DNA from: Myrica gale
Taxonomy: Eukaryota; Streptophyta; Magnoliopsida; Fagales; Myricaceae
Reading direction: 5' to 3'
DNA: 64,000 nt
Assembly (NCBI GenBank): GCA_963930655.1
Contig: OZ005606.1
Coordinates: 13,907,501-13,971,500 of the forward strand
The notes under the pieces were generated by a model. The model made no database searches and was not told the DNA's origin. It saw only the letters and a program-made list of their open reading frames with translations. Both the position numbers and the translations under genes were made by a program. Below, piece by piece: positions 23,973-36,729 of the stretch; the stretch's first letter is position 1; every line of letters starts with the position of its first letter.

Positions 23973-26471
23973 TGTAATAGCACGGACAGTCTAGACCTCA
24001 TGCGTTCTCGTTGAATGCCGCTATTAGACTGAGGTTAAGGCCAGTGGAAGAATTGTGAAAGCAACAGGATTCTAAGTAAAACACAAGTATAACCTTTTAT
24101 TAATACTGAGGTATTACAAAAGAGAACCAACTTCTTATAATGTGCATACTAAAGTAAAAGAAATTACAGCGGAAACACTAAGAAAACAGAAGACCTCTTA
24201 TTCTCGCCATCAGATTCACTTAAGTTGGTCGGTTATGTTGACATAGTCATTCGAATTTAGGGTAATCCACCTGTGATCTCAGCCTTCTATCAGAACTTCT
24301 AAATCCTTAGTGACATAGGCACGAAATGATAATACAGTATGGTCCATCCATGTCTTATGGCCTTTGTAAAACTCATATACTTTCGACATCTGCTAAAAGA
24401 ATTTAACAAATAAAGGTGAGTCCAAATGACTCAGTAAAGCCAGTAGTTAGTACAACAGAAAAGTAGAAACAAGAAAAAGATATTGAAGAAACTCATTCAA
24501 CAATGGAATCTCAAGAGAATAAAAAGTAAATGAAAAGTCTCAGTTTTCTCAAAAATGATCTTTTCCTTTTTCCATTCTCAATCACCACTACTCTCACTCC
24601 CAGAGTGAATCACTTGGCCAGAGTAACGGGTTACAAGTAACCTTTCATATCTTTGCAGCAGTACTCCCAGAGCACAATACGGTCTCAAACTCCCAGAGTG
24701 AGTTATCCTAACAAAGGATCTTTCTGCGTACGACGGAGAGGCTAGAATGTCACAATAAGTGAATGAATTCTCTTATGCATAATATTGTCACATCTTCACA
24801 GTATGCGTTAAGTATGCTTGTCTCATATCAACGCTCATACATATCATTCATGATATGTAACACTTTAACGACACTTGAACATCAAAATATTCTTTTCCAA
24901 CGTACAAGTTAAGTATGCATGTCTCATATCAATGCCCATACATCTCAATTATGATATGCAACACCTTAACTCACTTACATCATCACAACATTATAAAACA
25001 GTTTTCAAAGGAAAGTGTTATGAAGAGAAAACAACACTTTGATTTCTCGGTTAAAAACCGGCTTAATCACCACGTAGAAATACTAATTTTGACATTAAAA
25101 GTATAGAAATCAGAAGGACTATTTCAAAATAAATATGTTCAAGCTTTGAAAAACAACTTTTGGAATAAATTTTGAAAAGAAACGGATCAAAGTTGAAAAA
25201 CACTTTGAAAACGAATCGAACATTGACAATGATACTTTTTCGAACAGATGAGCTTGTTCTTCGTCAACAACATGAAGAACACGAAGAACATCAAGAATAA
25301 TAGGAAGAATAGAGCAACGCTAATAACATCAAGAGATGTTTAGAATAAGAAATACAAGATATTCACAATAGTCATCCTGAAAACTTGAATCAAAATCAAA
25401 GATAACCAACTAAAATTTACCTCTAATTGAGTCAGATCTTCACAAGTCTTTTTACTCCACTTTCTCCCACTTTACTTCACTCTTGCTCTCAAGATATAAC
25501 TCACAAAAATTCAGATTGAATGGTGTACTCCTTCAAGGTCGAAGAAAACACGGCCAGTTGCATTCCGACACGTGCCCGGCCTAGCTAGGCTAGCTTTGGC
25601 AAGTGACTAGGCTAAATTTCATTTCTCTTGACACCTAGAAACCTACAGCAGCAGCATGACAAGGAAATGACTAAAATTCTCCTTATAGGTTTGATGAGTC
25701 ATCGCCTAGGTTCACCGGTGGTCGACACCTTGTGCTTCCTAGGTTATAGCCTTTTTTGTCTTGCTTCTTGCATCGATTTGTCAAGCTTCTAGCTTTCATT
25801 TGTCATGCTTCCTAGGTGTCATTTCTATCCACACAAGTCATCTCTATCCATAATTTCATCTCTATCCACAATTCATCTCTGTCCACAATTCATCTCTGTC
25901 CACAATTTATCTCTATCCAAAATTCATTTCTATCCACAATTTATCTCTATCCACAATAATCTCTATCCAAAATTCATTTCTATCCACTATTTATCTCTAT
26001 CCACAATTCATCTCTATCCACAATAATCTCTATCCAAAATTCAATGGCTAAGTTTTGCTAATCCTCAAAATTCCAACGATGTTCACTAATCAACCAACTT
26101 GCTTCCAAAAAACGTCCTACTTGCTTTCAAAAAATAAAAAGTCTCCGAATTTGAACCATAACCTCGTAGATGGTCCTCCAACATATTAAAAGAATAAAAA
26201 TCATATGGTTTGGTTTTTGAGTAAAATTTTTTTATTGATCCAAGACGTGCTTCTCAACATCCCAAATAATAACTCAGTTGCATGCTAACCCCAAATCTCA
26301 CTTAATCAGGTCCTAGATAAGATTTTAACACTAGTACATCAAGTACTAATAAATCTTCAAATCAGCAATAATTTAATATAATTAGTCACTAATTACCCCT
26401 AATGTCCTACTAATCACAAACAAGATATCTTAGACAATATGCATGTTATGTTAAAAGCTCGGGGTATGACA
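23973..26471 (-). mobile_element. Solo LTR, gypsy family Z copy B, duplication ACCTA
   Basis: The LTR runs TGTAATAGCA to GGGTATGACA on the + strand, 2499 bp, with ACCTA on both sides (23968-23972 and 26472-26476). Removing it rejoins the host W-family LTR exactly. The hairpin TGAGTC/GACTCA is at 24417-24433. The 25814-26041 tandem array is present here but not in copy A. Confidence 0.93.
25814..26041. repeat. Degenerate 17-19-bp tandem repeat
   Basis: A unit close to TCTATCCACAATTCATC is repeated about twelve times with small length changes. It is absent from LTR copy A, so it arose by local expansion in copy B or its lineage. Confidence 0.85.
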
Positions 26472-26589
26472 ACCTAAAAATCTCGTGTTTGCTTCTCTAA
26501 ACTCTACTCTTTACATTTAACACTTATTTACTTATTACATCAATATTCTTGTACTAAACTAGTCTTTAATTTGTAAACACAGTATAAAG

Positions 26590-26912
26590 GAGATAATAAT
26601 GATGTTTCGGAGAGGGATGAAGCAGATATTGAAGAAAATATCTAAGAAAGTGGGGATGAAGATTCATTTGAAAGTGATAGCGAGTCTACTGAGGATGAGG
26701 CATCAGGAGATAACATGCAATGTCTCTTTTATCATAAATTATATGTTTTATGGTTAGTATTCTAACATCTTATCGTTTTTTTGTCATGTGACAGCTCGCA
26801 CGGTGAATCGAAGCGTGGACTCGAATTTTCTTCTGTTACTTTTGGACAACAACAAGGCTCCAGGACTCAGCTGATTGTGACTCTGTGTCCCGACTCTGCA
26901 TGCCTCCATGAG
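26590..26912 (+). pseudogene. CACTA2: end of transposase gene and start of accessory gene
   Basis: The first part, to about 26720, is an acidic frame (VSERDEADIEEN, then ESGDEDSFESDSEST) with an internal TAA. It fits the acidic C-terminal tail of the CACTA2 transposase. After an intron-like stretch ending GTGACAG at 26793, a second exon-like segment runs to 26912, where the X(+) LTR is inserted within ATGAG. It continues beyond that LTR at 42174 into the accessory gene. Confidence 0.55.
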
Positions 26913-27519
26913 TGTCATGCCCCTTACCTTTTGTGCTACTTTTGAAATACTTGTTTGAAATATATTAAGTAATTATGCTCTTTGGGAATTATTTTAGTTA
27001 CTTTGGATTCTAAATTCATGATTTTAGCATTTCGATTTACATTTTTAATTTATTTAATTGCTTGTGTGCTTTCTTTCCTTTAATTTTAAATCCTTGTGTT
27101 AAGATCATTTCATTTCAGTTACATGTGTTTAAATTACTTAATTGAATTGATTTTTATTTCCCTAATATTTAGATTAAAATTGGATAATTTTTATATATGG
27201 CCAAATTTCCCTCTTGGTTTAAATATTGTATTTTTAACCTTGGTTTTAATAATTTCTCCTTTCTTATATTATTGTGATGTAAATAATCTAATTTGATTTT
27301 AATTATTTCATGCACTTGATTTCTATTGAGTTTAATTATTTAAAAAGTGCTTAATTATTGCATTTAAACTTTAATTGGGCCTACAGTTGCTAAAGTGTGG
27401 ACTTGGGCCTATGGATTTTGGTTGGGCCGAAGCCCATTAGTGCTTGGAAGCCCAAAAGACTCACTCAAGCCCACTCAACCACCCCTCTCTATGAATAACT
27501 ACCCAATGAATGCAATTAC

Positions 27520-30276
27520 TGTTAGATGTATGGCCTCAAAACCAATCATTTTGCATAATTATGAGATAATTATTTGTTATTGTTTAATCACTTATATATT
27601 ATTTTGGGTACATGCAATGACATAAGATGTTATATTTATAATGAAATTAGATGTCCTGTTGTTAAGTAACATTGTAGAAAAGTCAGGCCAACGATTGATG
27701 AATTCATGATAATGTACAAATAGTACTGCGGGGAGTATGACTTTTCAGATCCTTGTTAACTTACTTTGTTCTAGACCGAGGTACATGATAATGTACAAAT
27801 AGGTCTGCACTCATCGTGCCTCTATAAGATAGAATGATGGAATCCGTCATTCAGATGATGACCTTAAGCAAGCGAGTGGGTGCAATGTAAGAGTACATGC
27901 ACTGAACCGGATCAAATATGAATACATTCTGGAACGATCACTGATATAGAGAATGATATTCAACACAATTAGCTTATGTTGTCCTTAGACCTAAGAGAAT
28001 TATGCATGTTTGCTTGTTGTGTGCTTGTGTTTTGACTGAGTCATTTGGTGATGATCTTTCGTAGATCAAATATTCTAGATAAGGATGGATCTTATGCACA
28101 GTAAGTGAATTTGTATAATTGCTCAATATGGAATCCACCAGTCTCTTGATGAGACAATATATTCATTGTGTCTGTATATTGTTGGACTCTTATAAAAACG
28201 CTGTGTAGCGAGATTTGGTGAAAAATGTTTTCACGATTTTTACTTATATAATATATTAAGTAAATACCTGCGAAAATGTTTTTGGAAAGTTTTGGAAGTA
28301 TAACTTGGTAAAGATTGAGAATTAAGAATTATTGTTGTGAAATTTTAATGTACTAGCAAGCACACAAACCGTACCGAAGTATAGTTAGGCAAGTGTGAGG
28401 TCGAACCCACAGGGACTTGTAAAAACTCAGGAAAATTAACCAAACCTCAACTAAATGAATCCTAATGTAGTTAAGAAAAATAGTTTTTGTTACTGAAATT
28501 AAATAGCACTAAAATCAAAAGTAATCCAAACAAAGAAAATAATTAATCTAATACTTGAAATAAGAAAATAAATAATTAAGCAAGACAACAAAAAAATTTG
28601 TAAATTATCAAGATAAAGGAATTAAGGTTTTCAGAATCCACCTTGCTAATTCATAACAACAATTATTCAAGGTCATTAGATTTTTCCCAAAATACTGCAT
28701 GATAATCTAAAATGCAATCTCGCTACCATGGAAAATATTATCATCAAAGTTCACATATAAAAATCTAAAACATGTTCTTCTTCGCTTAAAAATATAGAAT
28801 TAAATCATCTCCTGTATAAGTTGAAAACAAATCACAAAAGATATTCAATTCTAAAATCAAACAATTATAATCCAAGTAATCAATTGAATCAGACTATTCT
28901 AAATCATGAGAAAAACATGATTGACCTCATATTCAGAAAATCATCTTAATCAATTCCTATGAAGCAAGAACAATTTAATCATTAAAGAACACATTCGTGG
29001 GAAAATTTCAAATCTCATGAATAATCATTGATAATCCTCAACAAGATTTCATCCTCACCCTTAATTAAAAACTTAGCTACTCATTATCATGAAAACAAAA
29101 TCCATAATATGAATCCTAAACATTAAAAAGATAAATAAAACAAACTGAATTTTAAAAGGGTAGTCACTGTGCTCTCATGAGAAGAAAAGCCAAACAATCC
29201 ATAAAAGTCCCTTGCAGCACTGTACAACTTTTCTCCTTTTTTCTATTCTGGAGCAGGTCCTCTCCTCTTCAATATTGTAGTAAGTCTTTTCTTTGCAGTC
29301 ATGCGACAACTTCCTCTTTTTCTTATTTCCATCATTGCTCTTGCTCAGTTTCAGCACAAAGAAAAAAAGTCCTCTCTCCATCACGTGGTCCCTTTTAGTT
29401 AGGTTTTCTTTTCTCTGCCGAGACTTCTCCTCTTTATTTTATTTTTTTATTTTTCATTCTTCTTGTCCTCACGTGCAAACTATTTCCCTTCTTTTGGTTT
29501 TGTATTTTTTTTCTTTTTTTTTTCATTCCTCCGCTTTGGGTTCTTCACTTGCACATCTTCTGTTCCAATTTTGTCATTTGATTTCTTTGTTTGTTCAAGC
29601 CAGAATTTAACTCCCGCAACATAAATGTTCTTGCATTAATATGACATTTTAAACTCAAGGAAATATAATTACACATTATTCCACAATTAATTAAAATTCA
29701 GGAATTAAAGTAATGTACATCATTATAATGCTTAATTTAATAAGAAGAATTATGCATATTTAAGCTATTATCAATTATATGAGCTAAGGACTTAATCGGT
29801 CATATTATTCCAGTCCTATTAGCTCATGTGGAATATAGTATTGTGGAAGGATAAATAAGCATATAATTTTCCGCAAAAGGGATCACAAAAACAATCTCAT
29901 ATCTCGGGGATCAATTGTGATATGTTAATGGACATGATCACAATTTGTAGAAGCCCATAATTTCAGATTACAGAATATAAAGGGGTTAATGAAAAAGAGT
30001 TTTCATGATGATCCTATGACCAAGATTTGATATACCTAAAGATCCCACGCTATAACACAGTTGAGTTCTGAGCCAGTCATTATAAATAGCTCGGAAATCA
30101 TTCGAGAAAAGAGAATTCATTTTTCAACGTTTTCATTTTAAACGTGAGATTTTCTCTCTCTACTTTCTCTCACAAAATTCTCTCTCTCAAACCTGTGTGC
30201 GTGGATCTGAATGAGGCAGAATGTTTGGGCTGCTCTGATTCAATGATCATTTCCGTTGCGATCTAGCACTCCAACA
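27520..30276 (+). mobile_element. Solo LTR, copia-like family A copy 1, duplication ATTAC
   Basis: It starts TGTTAGATGT, ends CACTCCAACA, and is flanked by ATTAC (27515-27519 and 30277-30281). After removing the nested LTR at 28333-29773 it is about 1.31 kb and aligns along its length with 46612-47899. CATTATAAATAGCTC near 30080 is a TATA-like promoter. Confidence 0.93.
28333..29773. mobile_element. Solo LTR, family B, duplication ATTAT
   Basis: It is 1441 bp, TGTTGTGAAA to GCTATTATCA, flanked by ATTAT (28328-28332 and 29774-29778). The related LTR at 46612-47899 has one uninterrupted ATTAT at this point, an empty site. The interior includes TCGAACCCACAGGGAC and a pyrimidine-rich region (29220-29560). 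Superfamily not determined. Confidence 0.93.
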
Positions 30277-31476
30277 ATTACATGTGGAGGTTTCTTGTCT
30301 TCTTAATCATTATGCCTCCATTCATATGGCATGCCCCTAGGTGATTAGTTGGAAAAAGAAAAAAAAAACCTAAATCATATAAGCACATGAGACTTACGAC
30401 AATGCTCATTGTCGTGAGTCAAGAGAGAGAAAAGGAGAAGGAAAAAGAGAAAGAAGAAGAAAAACAGCTTGCTATCAAGTGGAGGTAAGGGCATTTTTAT
30501 CTCATCTTGTGTTGTGAAAGAATGAGATTTTTTGTCTTTTGTTTACTGTTTAGATGAAAAATATGTTGTTGGTTAAATGTGAGTGGTTATACGAAAATCT
30601 ATGTGCTAACATGAGATATTGCATTAGAAATCGTTGCATGTGGAGAACATTGCTTTTTCTTGAAGTTTTTGCAAGAATAAGGGTGATGTGTGAACTTAAT
30701 CCATTCAAAAGGGTTTCAGGCTGTGTTATTAGCCACATCAGTGGCCAAAAAATTAGCTTTTGAAGACCAATAGGCCACGGGTTGGCCTTGGTCTTTGATA
30801 TACTTGTTGCATGTAAGTATACTTGCTTGCATGACGATTTTTACATTCATTAGTTGTGAAATTGTCACTCCCTATGCTAGTACTTACCTCCTAGACTTGC
30901 GTATAATAATCGCATGCACACAAGCGGGGATTACCATTGGATAAAAACCCTATCTATTTTGATCACTTAATTGCCCTCGAATTTTTACTTTGCGAAAGAC
31001 TTGATTAAAAGCAGTTATTTGTTTAAAATGAAGGTCGTTAAAAATTTAAAAGTCGTAAATCGCATTGTGAATATTTGAAAGTTAAGTAGGAAATTTTAAT
31101 GACGACTTAGGTTGAAAACTAATTAATATGAGAAATGGTTAACACGTGATTACTAAACTTGTAGAAATAAAACATCATAAAGAAATACACAATTTCTCCA
31201 TTGAATAGAACACGATTTAATACAAAAGGGTTCATCGAGAGGACTACAAAAGAATAAGCCAACATATACAAAAGTGTGAATTTCCTATAGGTCACCTAGC
31301 CTATGGAACTGTGTTTCAAGGATCAAAAACAGTTGAAAACTCTGTCATCAAAATAAAAGAACTAGCTACAGGGGTGCAAAACAACTCCTAACCCCTACTC
31401 CTCATCATAGTAATACATCGCCCTGCTCAATAAAAGAAAGATAAAACACAACAAAAATAAAAGGGGTGAGTCCTAC

Positions 31477-32937
31477 TGTAATATCCCATCCCGAAAAATG
31501 TGTAAATGATTAATTTGAATTTTAAATGAAGAGATAATGTTTAATCTTGTGTTTGATTTTTGGATAGAGGTTGAATTGTATTTAAAGGTGCTGATATGTA
31601 GATGTGATCTATATTTGAATTTAAAGGTTTGAATAAAGATTTGATCTTGAGTTTGAATTTAAAGGTTAAGATATGAATAAAGATTATTCTTATATTTGAA
31701 TTTGAAAGATATGGATAAAGATCTTATGTTTGAATTTAAAAGTGATGGATAGAGGTATGTTTGAATTTTAAAGTTGCAGAGATTGAGCTTAATAAATAGT
31801 TGCAGAGATCAAGGTTAATAAATAGTTGCAGAGAATGTATATTGAAGACAAAAATTGGGATTGAGGTTGTGCTACTAATTTCCGAGAGATTATTCGGCAA
31901 TTATTGGAGAAGCTTTAAGGATTGATTAAACGTTCGAGGAAAGTGGTTCTTCAATGGAATTTTAAACGTGTACCGTATTTTTATATGGTTTTGATGTAAG
32001 TGGTTCTTCAAATAGATTTTTAAAACGTGCACTATTTTTATATAGTTTTGATTCATTATATGGGGAAAATGTACAAATTTTTGATAAAGATGAAATGATT
32101 TAAATGTCATGAATTAGTTTGAAATATCAAACTTGAAATGTTGTTGGGTTGTTGGAATATATTTATTTTGTGAATATACTTTGAAAATTGTCTTTTCACT
32201 GGCAATATATCTATGCGGTCTATGTGACCTAATATTTGGAGGTCTTTGTGGCATAGAGGTCTGTGTGGCCTAATATTTGAAGGTCTTTGTGGCCTAGAGG
32301 TCTGCGTGGCCTAATATTTGAAGGTTTGTGTGGCCTAATATTTTGAGGTCTGTGTGGCCTGGAGGTTTGTGTGGCCCGGTGTTCGAAGGTCTTTATGGCC
32401 TAGAGGTATGTGTGACCATTGGTGATTTCCCTATATTGCGTGGCCTTGGATATTTTTGTTACAAACTTGTATTTTTGATTCGGTATGACTCACAATGTTT
32501 TATTCTGGATTTCGGTTATTGTGATAAAATTGTCTTTTCCCCAACCCTCATTGACTTACTACTTACTGAGCTAGTCGTAGCTCATCCCATATTTTCATAT
32601 TTTCCAGAGTTGGCGGAATTAGAGAAGTTCGAGGAGCTTCAGAGATATTTGTGTTTCGAAGGCGTGTTTTCAAGAGTACATTTGGAGATTAATGTTGGGG
32701 AATTCGATATTATATTATTTTGGGAGATCATCGATATTGAAAATATCGGATATGCTAATATAAATTTTAGGGCTCGGATTGACATTTTTGGGCTTTATAC
32801 GGTTTATGAATATTTTGTTGAGGTTGTACAAAATTAGTTTTGAAATATTGGGGCCTAGATAAATGATTATTCATGGTGGAAAAGTCTCATTTTATATGAA
32901 AATCTTTTCGTTTGGAGAAATCTTACGGGGCGTTACA
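31477..32937 (+). mobile_element. Solo LTR, family Y copy 1, duplication CCTAC
   Basis: It is 1461 bp, TGTAATATCCC to GGCGTTACA, with CCTAC at 31472-31476 and 32938-32942. It is homologous to 37315-39014. The 170-codon frame inside it (32328-32837) is not conserved in copy 2 and is rejected as a gene. The hairpin TGAGCT/AGCTCA is at 32567-32584. Confidence 0.95.
32210..32420. repeat. Degenerate minisatellite of GGTCTGTGTGGCC units
   Basis: About ten short units of the type GGTCTGTGTGGCCTAATA with GGTCTTTGTGGCCTAGA occur in tandem in LTR Y1. A shorter, more diverged version is at 38395-38515 in Y2. Confidence 0.8.
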
Positions 32938-33699
32938 CCTACTGACTTAGTAAAGTTGGGGAGGGGGACATGCTCAAACAAACATAATCTCTTGCTTCAG
33001 GATAAATACCATAAGTGCAATGATCCATACCATTTATTGCATATAAACAGCGTAAAGAATGCATGAAATGCATTTGAAATAAGCTCGCTCATCATTAAGG
33101 TTTCCAGTAGTATTTTCGGTGTCTGCTCAGTTTACCCCTTGAGTTGGGTTGTACGTTCTTTCTCTCCTCGTGGGACTTGTCCCGTGCCACCTACAACAAG
33201 ACCTTTAAAAATTACACCGAAGAGCCCAGAAAGAGCCCACTCACTCCCTGTAGTGGAGGGTTGCACTCTCCTAATGTGCCCTATACCGTCACCCTTTCTT
33301 CAGGAATCACCTAATAGGCTTGGGGGTTCCTCACATTTGTTTTCCCTCCTATGACATGAATGTAATCAATGCAAGATCATTATACGTGTATACAAGCACC
33401 CATCCATACAACGACATGACTTAAAAACATTGATAAATAAAACTCTTGCAATTTTACGATGCATGAACAAAATGCAAGTTCAAAAACTAAATTCGTATAC
33501 CAACTTTTAATTCTTAATTAACTCCTTGTCTTATGGGTCTAAATTAATAAATATTTTTCCTTTAATTAAGAACTAATAAACTTTTTCTTTTAATAGGAGT
33601 AATTAAGGAATTACGCAAATATTTTATTCCTAAATAGTAAATCTGCTTTAAATCTTCAAATGAAGGCTTCTTAGGCCTCCTCAAACTTATTGGGCCCAA

Positions 33700-34563
33700 G
33701 ATCTTTCATATGAAAAGAAGCCTTGAGATGTTATTGCAACAGCTAAATCAAGAAAGCGTCGGAACTAGTAATGACAATGTCATCAACATACACGAGAAGC
33801 AAGACAATTCCTGTAGCAATCTTATGCAGAAAGAGAGAATAATCATATTGACTATGAACAAAATGAACGACAATAAGTGTAGAATGAAATTTGTCAAACC
33901 ATGTGTGGGGTGCCTCTTTGAGCCTATATAGAGATCGTTTCAACCGACAAACCTCAGTGGAAAGACTAGTAAACATGGTATAAGGCAGAGTCATATAGAT
34001 TTCTTCCTTAAGGTCACTATGAAGAAAGACGTTCTTTACATCCACCTGTCAAAGAGGCCAACCTTTTGAAGTAGCAACTACCAAATATATCCGTACCATA
34101 GTCATCTTAGCAACAGGGGAAAACTTCTTTTCATAATCAATATCTTCCTCTTGACGATTGTCAATAGCCACGAGACGGGCCTTATACTGGTCAACGATCC
34201 ATTAGACCGAAACTTAAAAAAGTACACCCATTTGCAGCCAATAGGTTTGGTACTGAGGGGAGAAGACACAATTTCCCGAGTATGATTGCCATGAAGAGCC
34301 TGAATGTCTTCCTGCATGGCCGGTTGCCAACAGTCTTGGGTAGTTGCCTGAGTAGAAGAGTGCGGAACAACAATAGAATCAATAGTGGTAGAAAGCAAGG
34401 TATGAGGATACCTATTCAGAGTTGGGGAAGCATGGGTGGAACGACGAGGTCGTGGCAGCACATGATTAGATGGGGCAGCAGTGTCACGAAGGGGCGTCGT
34501 AGGAAGTGGAGGACGATGGTGATACACAACACTTGGCTTGAAAAGCTCAATAAGAGGAGGCAC
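33700..34563 (-). pseudogene. Copia reverse transcriptase fragment
   Basis: Blocks are AMQEDIQALHGN and KPIGCKWVYFFK (34330-34210), then after frameshifts VDVKNVFLHSDLKEEIYM and LKRSLYRLKEAPHTWF (34045-33890), and LLVYVDDIVITS with the catalytic YVDD motif near 33770. This order is typical of Ty1/copia RT. The reading frame is broken near 34190 and 34050. The protein ends at the junction 33698, where the coding text for KDLG meets truncated LTR X(-). Confidence 0.85.
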
Positions 34564-34599
34564 ATCTCAAATGAAGGAAGTATAACAAGTGAAGTATCA

Positions 34600-35060
34600 T
34601 AAAAAATATGAGTCTGAAAAAAATATTGATTTTCAAAGAAAATCACATTACGAGAGACCCTAAATTTGTTTGTCACAACATCATAGCAAACAAAACCTTT
34701 CTGCGCATTGTTATACCCCATAAAAGCACACTTAACAGACTGGGCAGCAAGTTGTGAAATTTAGGATGAGGGAGATGAACAAAACAAACACACCCAAAAG
34801 TATGAAGAGACTAATACTCAAGACTAATGGCAAATAACCGAAAATAGGGAGACTCATAGTTGAGAACCGGAGTAGGCAAACGATTGATCAAATAAACAGC
34901 AGTGGATAAAGCTTCTACCCAAAATTTCGGAGGCACTGAGGATTCAATCAATAAAGAATGAAAAATATCTAAAAAGTGATGATTATTACGCTCAACACCC
35001 CGTTTTGCTGAGGAGTATAAGGACAAGAACGTTGAGAAACAATCCCCTTATGTCGAAGAT
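34600..35060 (-). pseudogene. Copia integrase C-terminal fragment
   Basis: Text in order is CPYTPQQNG-like near 35010, then FWVEALSTAVYLINRLPTP (34930-34870), then MGYNNAQKGFVCYD and FRVSRNVIFFE (34721-34640). These are the integrase core end and C-terminal GKGY-like region of copia elements. At least two frame changes separate them. Upstream, gag joins directly to this piece, so the zinc-binding and first catalytic parts of integrase are deleted. Confidence 0.8.
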
Positions 35061-35427
35061 ATGTCTGGAAAGAATGAGATTTGTATTCAACCCCAGAGTT
35101 GAATAATGAGATTTGCATTCAATCCCTTTTGTTGCACCATTGCGGGTGTGAGAACTGAGGAATCAGTGCTGACAGGGGACGGTGCAACTAGAGAGGATGA
35201 CTGAACAACAGCTTGAAGAGAGTGAGAGGGGCGATTTTGAGGTCGGACCTGACAATCCTTAATTATGGGAGCTTATTTCTTGCAGTAGCGACATACTTTT
35301 TTTGGACAATTCCGGGCCATGTAACCAAACTCTTTGCAGCTGAAACATTGGAGATTAACTTTTTTACCTCGACCTTGGGCAGCATAGGCAACATTTACCA
35401 CCTCAAAATTGGCTTTCTCGTGGATCA

Positions 35428-36729
35428 TGTGAGTCTGAATATCAACCTAAAAGGGGGCTGAATTGGGTTTATAAAAAATTTAGCCCATTTTTTTTATAAA
35501 AACTCAAATTTGAAAAGTATCCCTTTGATTTAGCAAATAAAATGCAGATTTGAATATGTTTAATGCCAAGCCCAAAGATAAACAATATATTGTGAAGCAA
35601 TAATGACCAAATTTCAATAAATGAAAGCAATAAGTACGAGAGTAGGGAAGAGAGATAATACCGCGATTTTTAGGTGGTTCGGGCAAGACTTGCCTACGTC
35701 CACCCCCAAGGCTATTGCCTTCCTTGGGCTTATCCACTATAATCCAATAGTGTCTACAATTTAGCTTCCAGGTGCTAAGTAACCGTTACAAGAGTTTTCC
35801 CGAGCTCACTCTTCAACTCCTCACAAATCTCAAAGCCTAAGAGATTTCTTCTATCCTCACATGTAGGCCCAAGTGTATCCCACACTCAAAGGTTTTCAAA
35901 GTTTAATGAAATTAATAAACAATAGCTCTCAAAGCTAGATCAGTAAAACAAAGCTCAATAAATGGCTACAAGACAAGCTCTGATGATGATGACAGCAATG
36001 GCAGACAAACCCTCTTCGAAAATGTACAACCTTTGTCTTTTGCTCTTTTTTTGGAGGATAGGTCGATAATGATGATGTAGAGATGCAAAAGTTGTGCAAA
36101 ACTCCTCTTTTCTCTCTCCATAAGGTTCCCTTTATAGGTATTCAGTCTTGAGGAGTCCAGAGGTCCTTTCTGGAATGTTTGAGAGGTGCCTTAAGTGCCA
36201 TAACTTCTTGATTCGCGTGCTGAGTCATCATTTTAAAGACAATGTTCCCGCAACATGTGTCGACACATACATATCTATGTGTCGACACCTTCATCAAGTC
36301 TGGAACTGACTCGCAAGTGCCTGTGGCATGTGTCGACACTTTCTTCATCATGTGTCGACACTTTGCTTCCCATGTGTCGACACCATAAAAAATGGCAGTC
36401 TGGCTTCTGTTCTATGTGTCGACACCTTGTCAACCATATGTTGATATCATTATGGTTGGAGGAGGTTTTTAGTGCTTTAATGATATGCAATCCTTTCCAT
36501 ATACACATGAAAACTCGTACAATGAAAAATATCATAGTTTAGGTACAAGCCATGGTGTTTAAATATGATATTCGACATAAAGAATTAACGATAAATTTAA
36601 ATACAATTTAGTACTCTTCATTGAATAGTGGATTGGCAACCACTTATTCTAAAATACTTCCAAAGATATTTTCCTATTTGCTATCATCAAAATCGAGTTA
36701 AAGAGCTCAAGATCAACCTTGGACTAACA
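35428..36729 (-). mobile_element. Solo LTR, copia-like family C, duplication GATCA
   Basis: It is 1302 bp. In sense it starts TGTTAGTCCAAGG and ends CAGACTCACA, flanked by GATCA (35423-35427 and 36730-36734). Near the sense end it has AATTCAGCCCCC, the usual sequence before the terminus of such LTRs. It holds the second GTGTCGACAC array. Confidence 0.93.
36257..36447. repeat. GTGTCGACAC palindrome array at 22-bp spacing
   Basis: Palindromes start at 36257, 36279, 36330, 36352, 36374 and 36416. Neighbours within a cluster are exactly 22 bp apart (36257/36279; 36330/36352/36374). A decayed copy, ATGTTGATAT at 36438, is 22 bp after 36416 and differs only by C-to-T and G-to-A changes. Confidence 0.9.

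Larger units (their letters stand above)
22870..26589 (+). mobile_element. Copia-like LTR (family W), interrupted by a Z-family solo LTR
   Basis: The LTR starts TGTTGG at 22870, just after the transposase text ending at GAATTC. It continues to 23972, and its remaining 3' part is recognised at 26477-26589 by homology to the inverted copy at 7077-8290. The promoter-like CTATATAAAGACC sits near 23501. The 3' terminus and the duplication are not clear, so the end is approximate. About 1.2 kb of own sequence remains after removing the nested LTR. A 21-bp tandem array lies at 23299-23361. Confidence 0.7.

Noticed and set aside
32328-32837. 169-residue open frame as a gene
   Set aside because: It lies wholly inside solo LTR Y1, over its minisatellite, and is not open in copy Y2.
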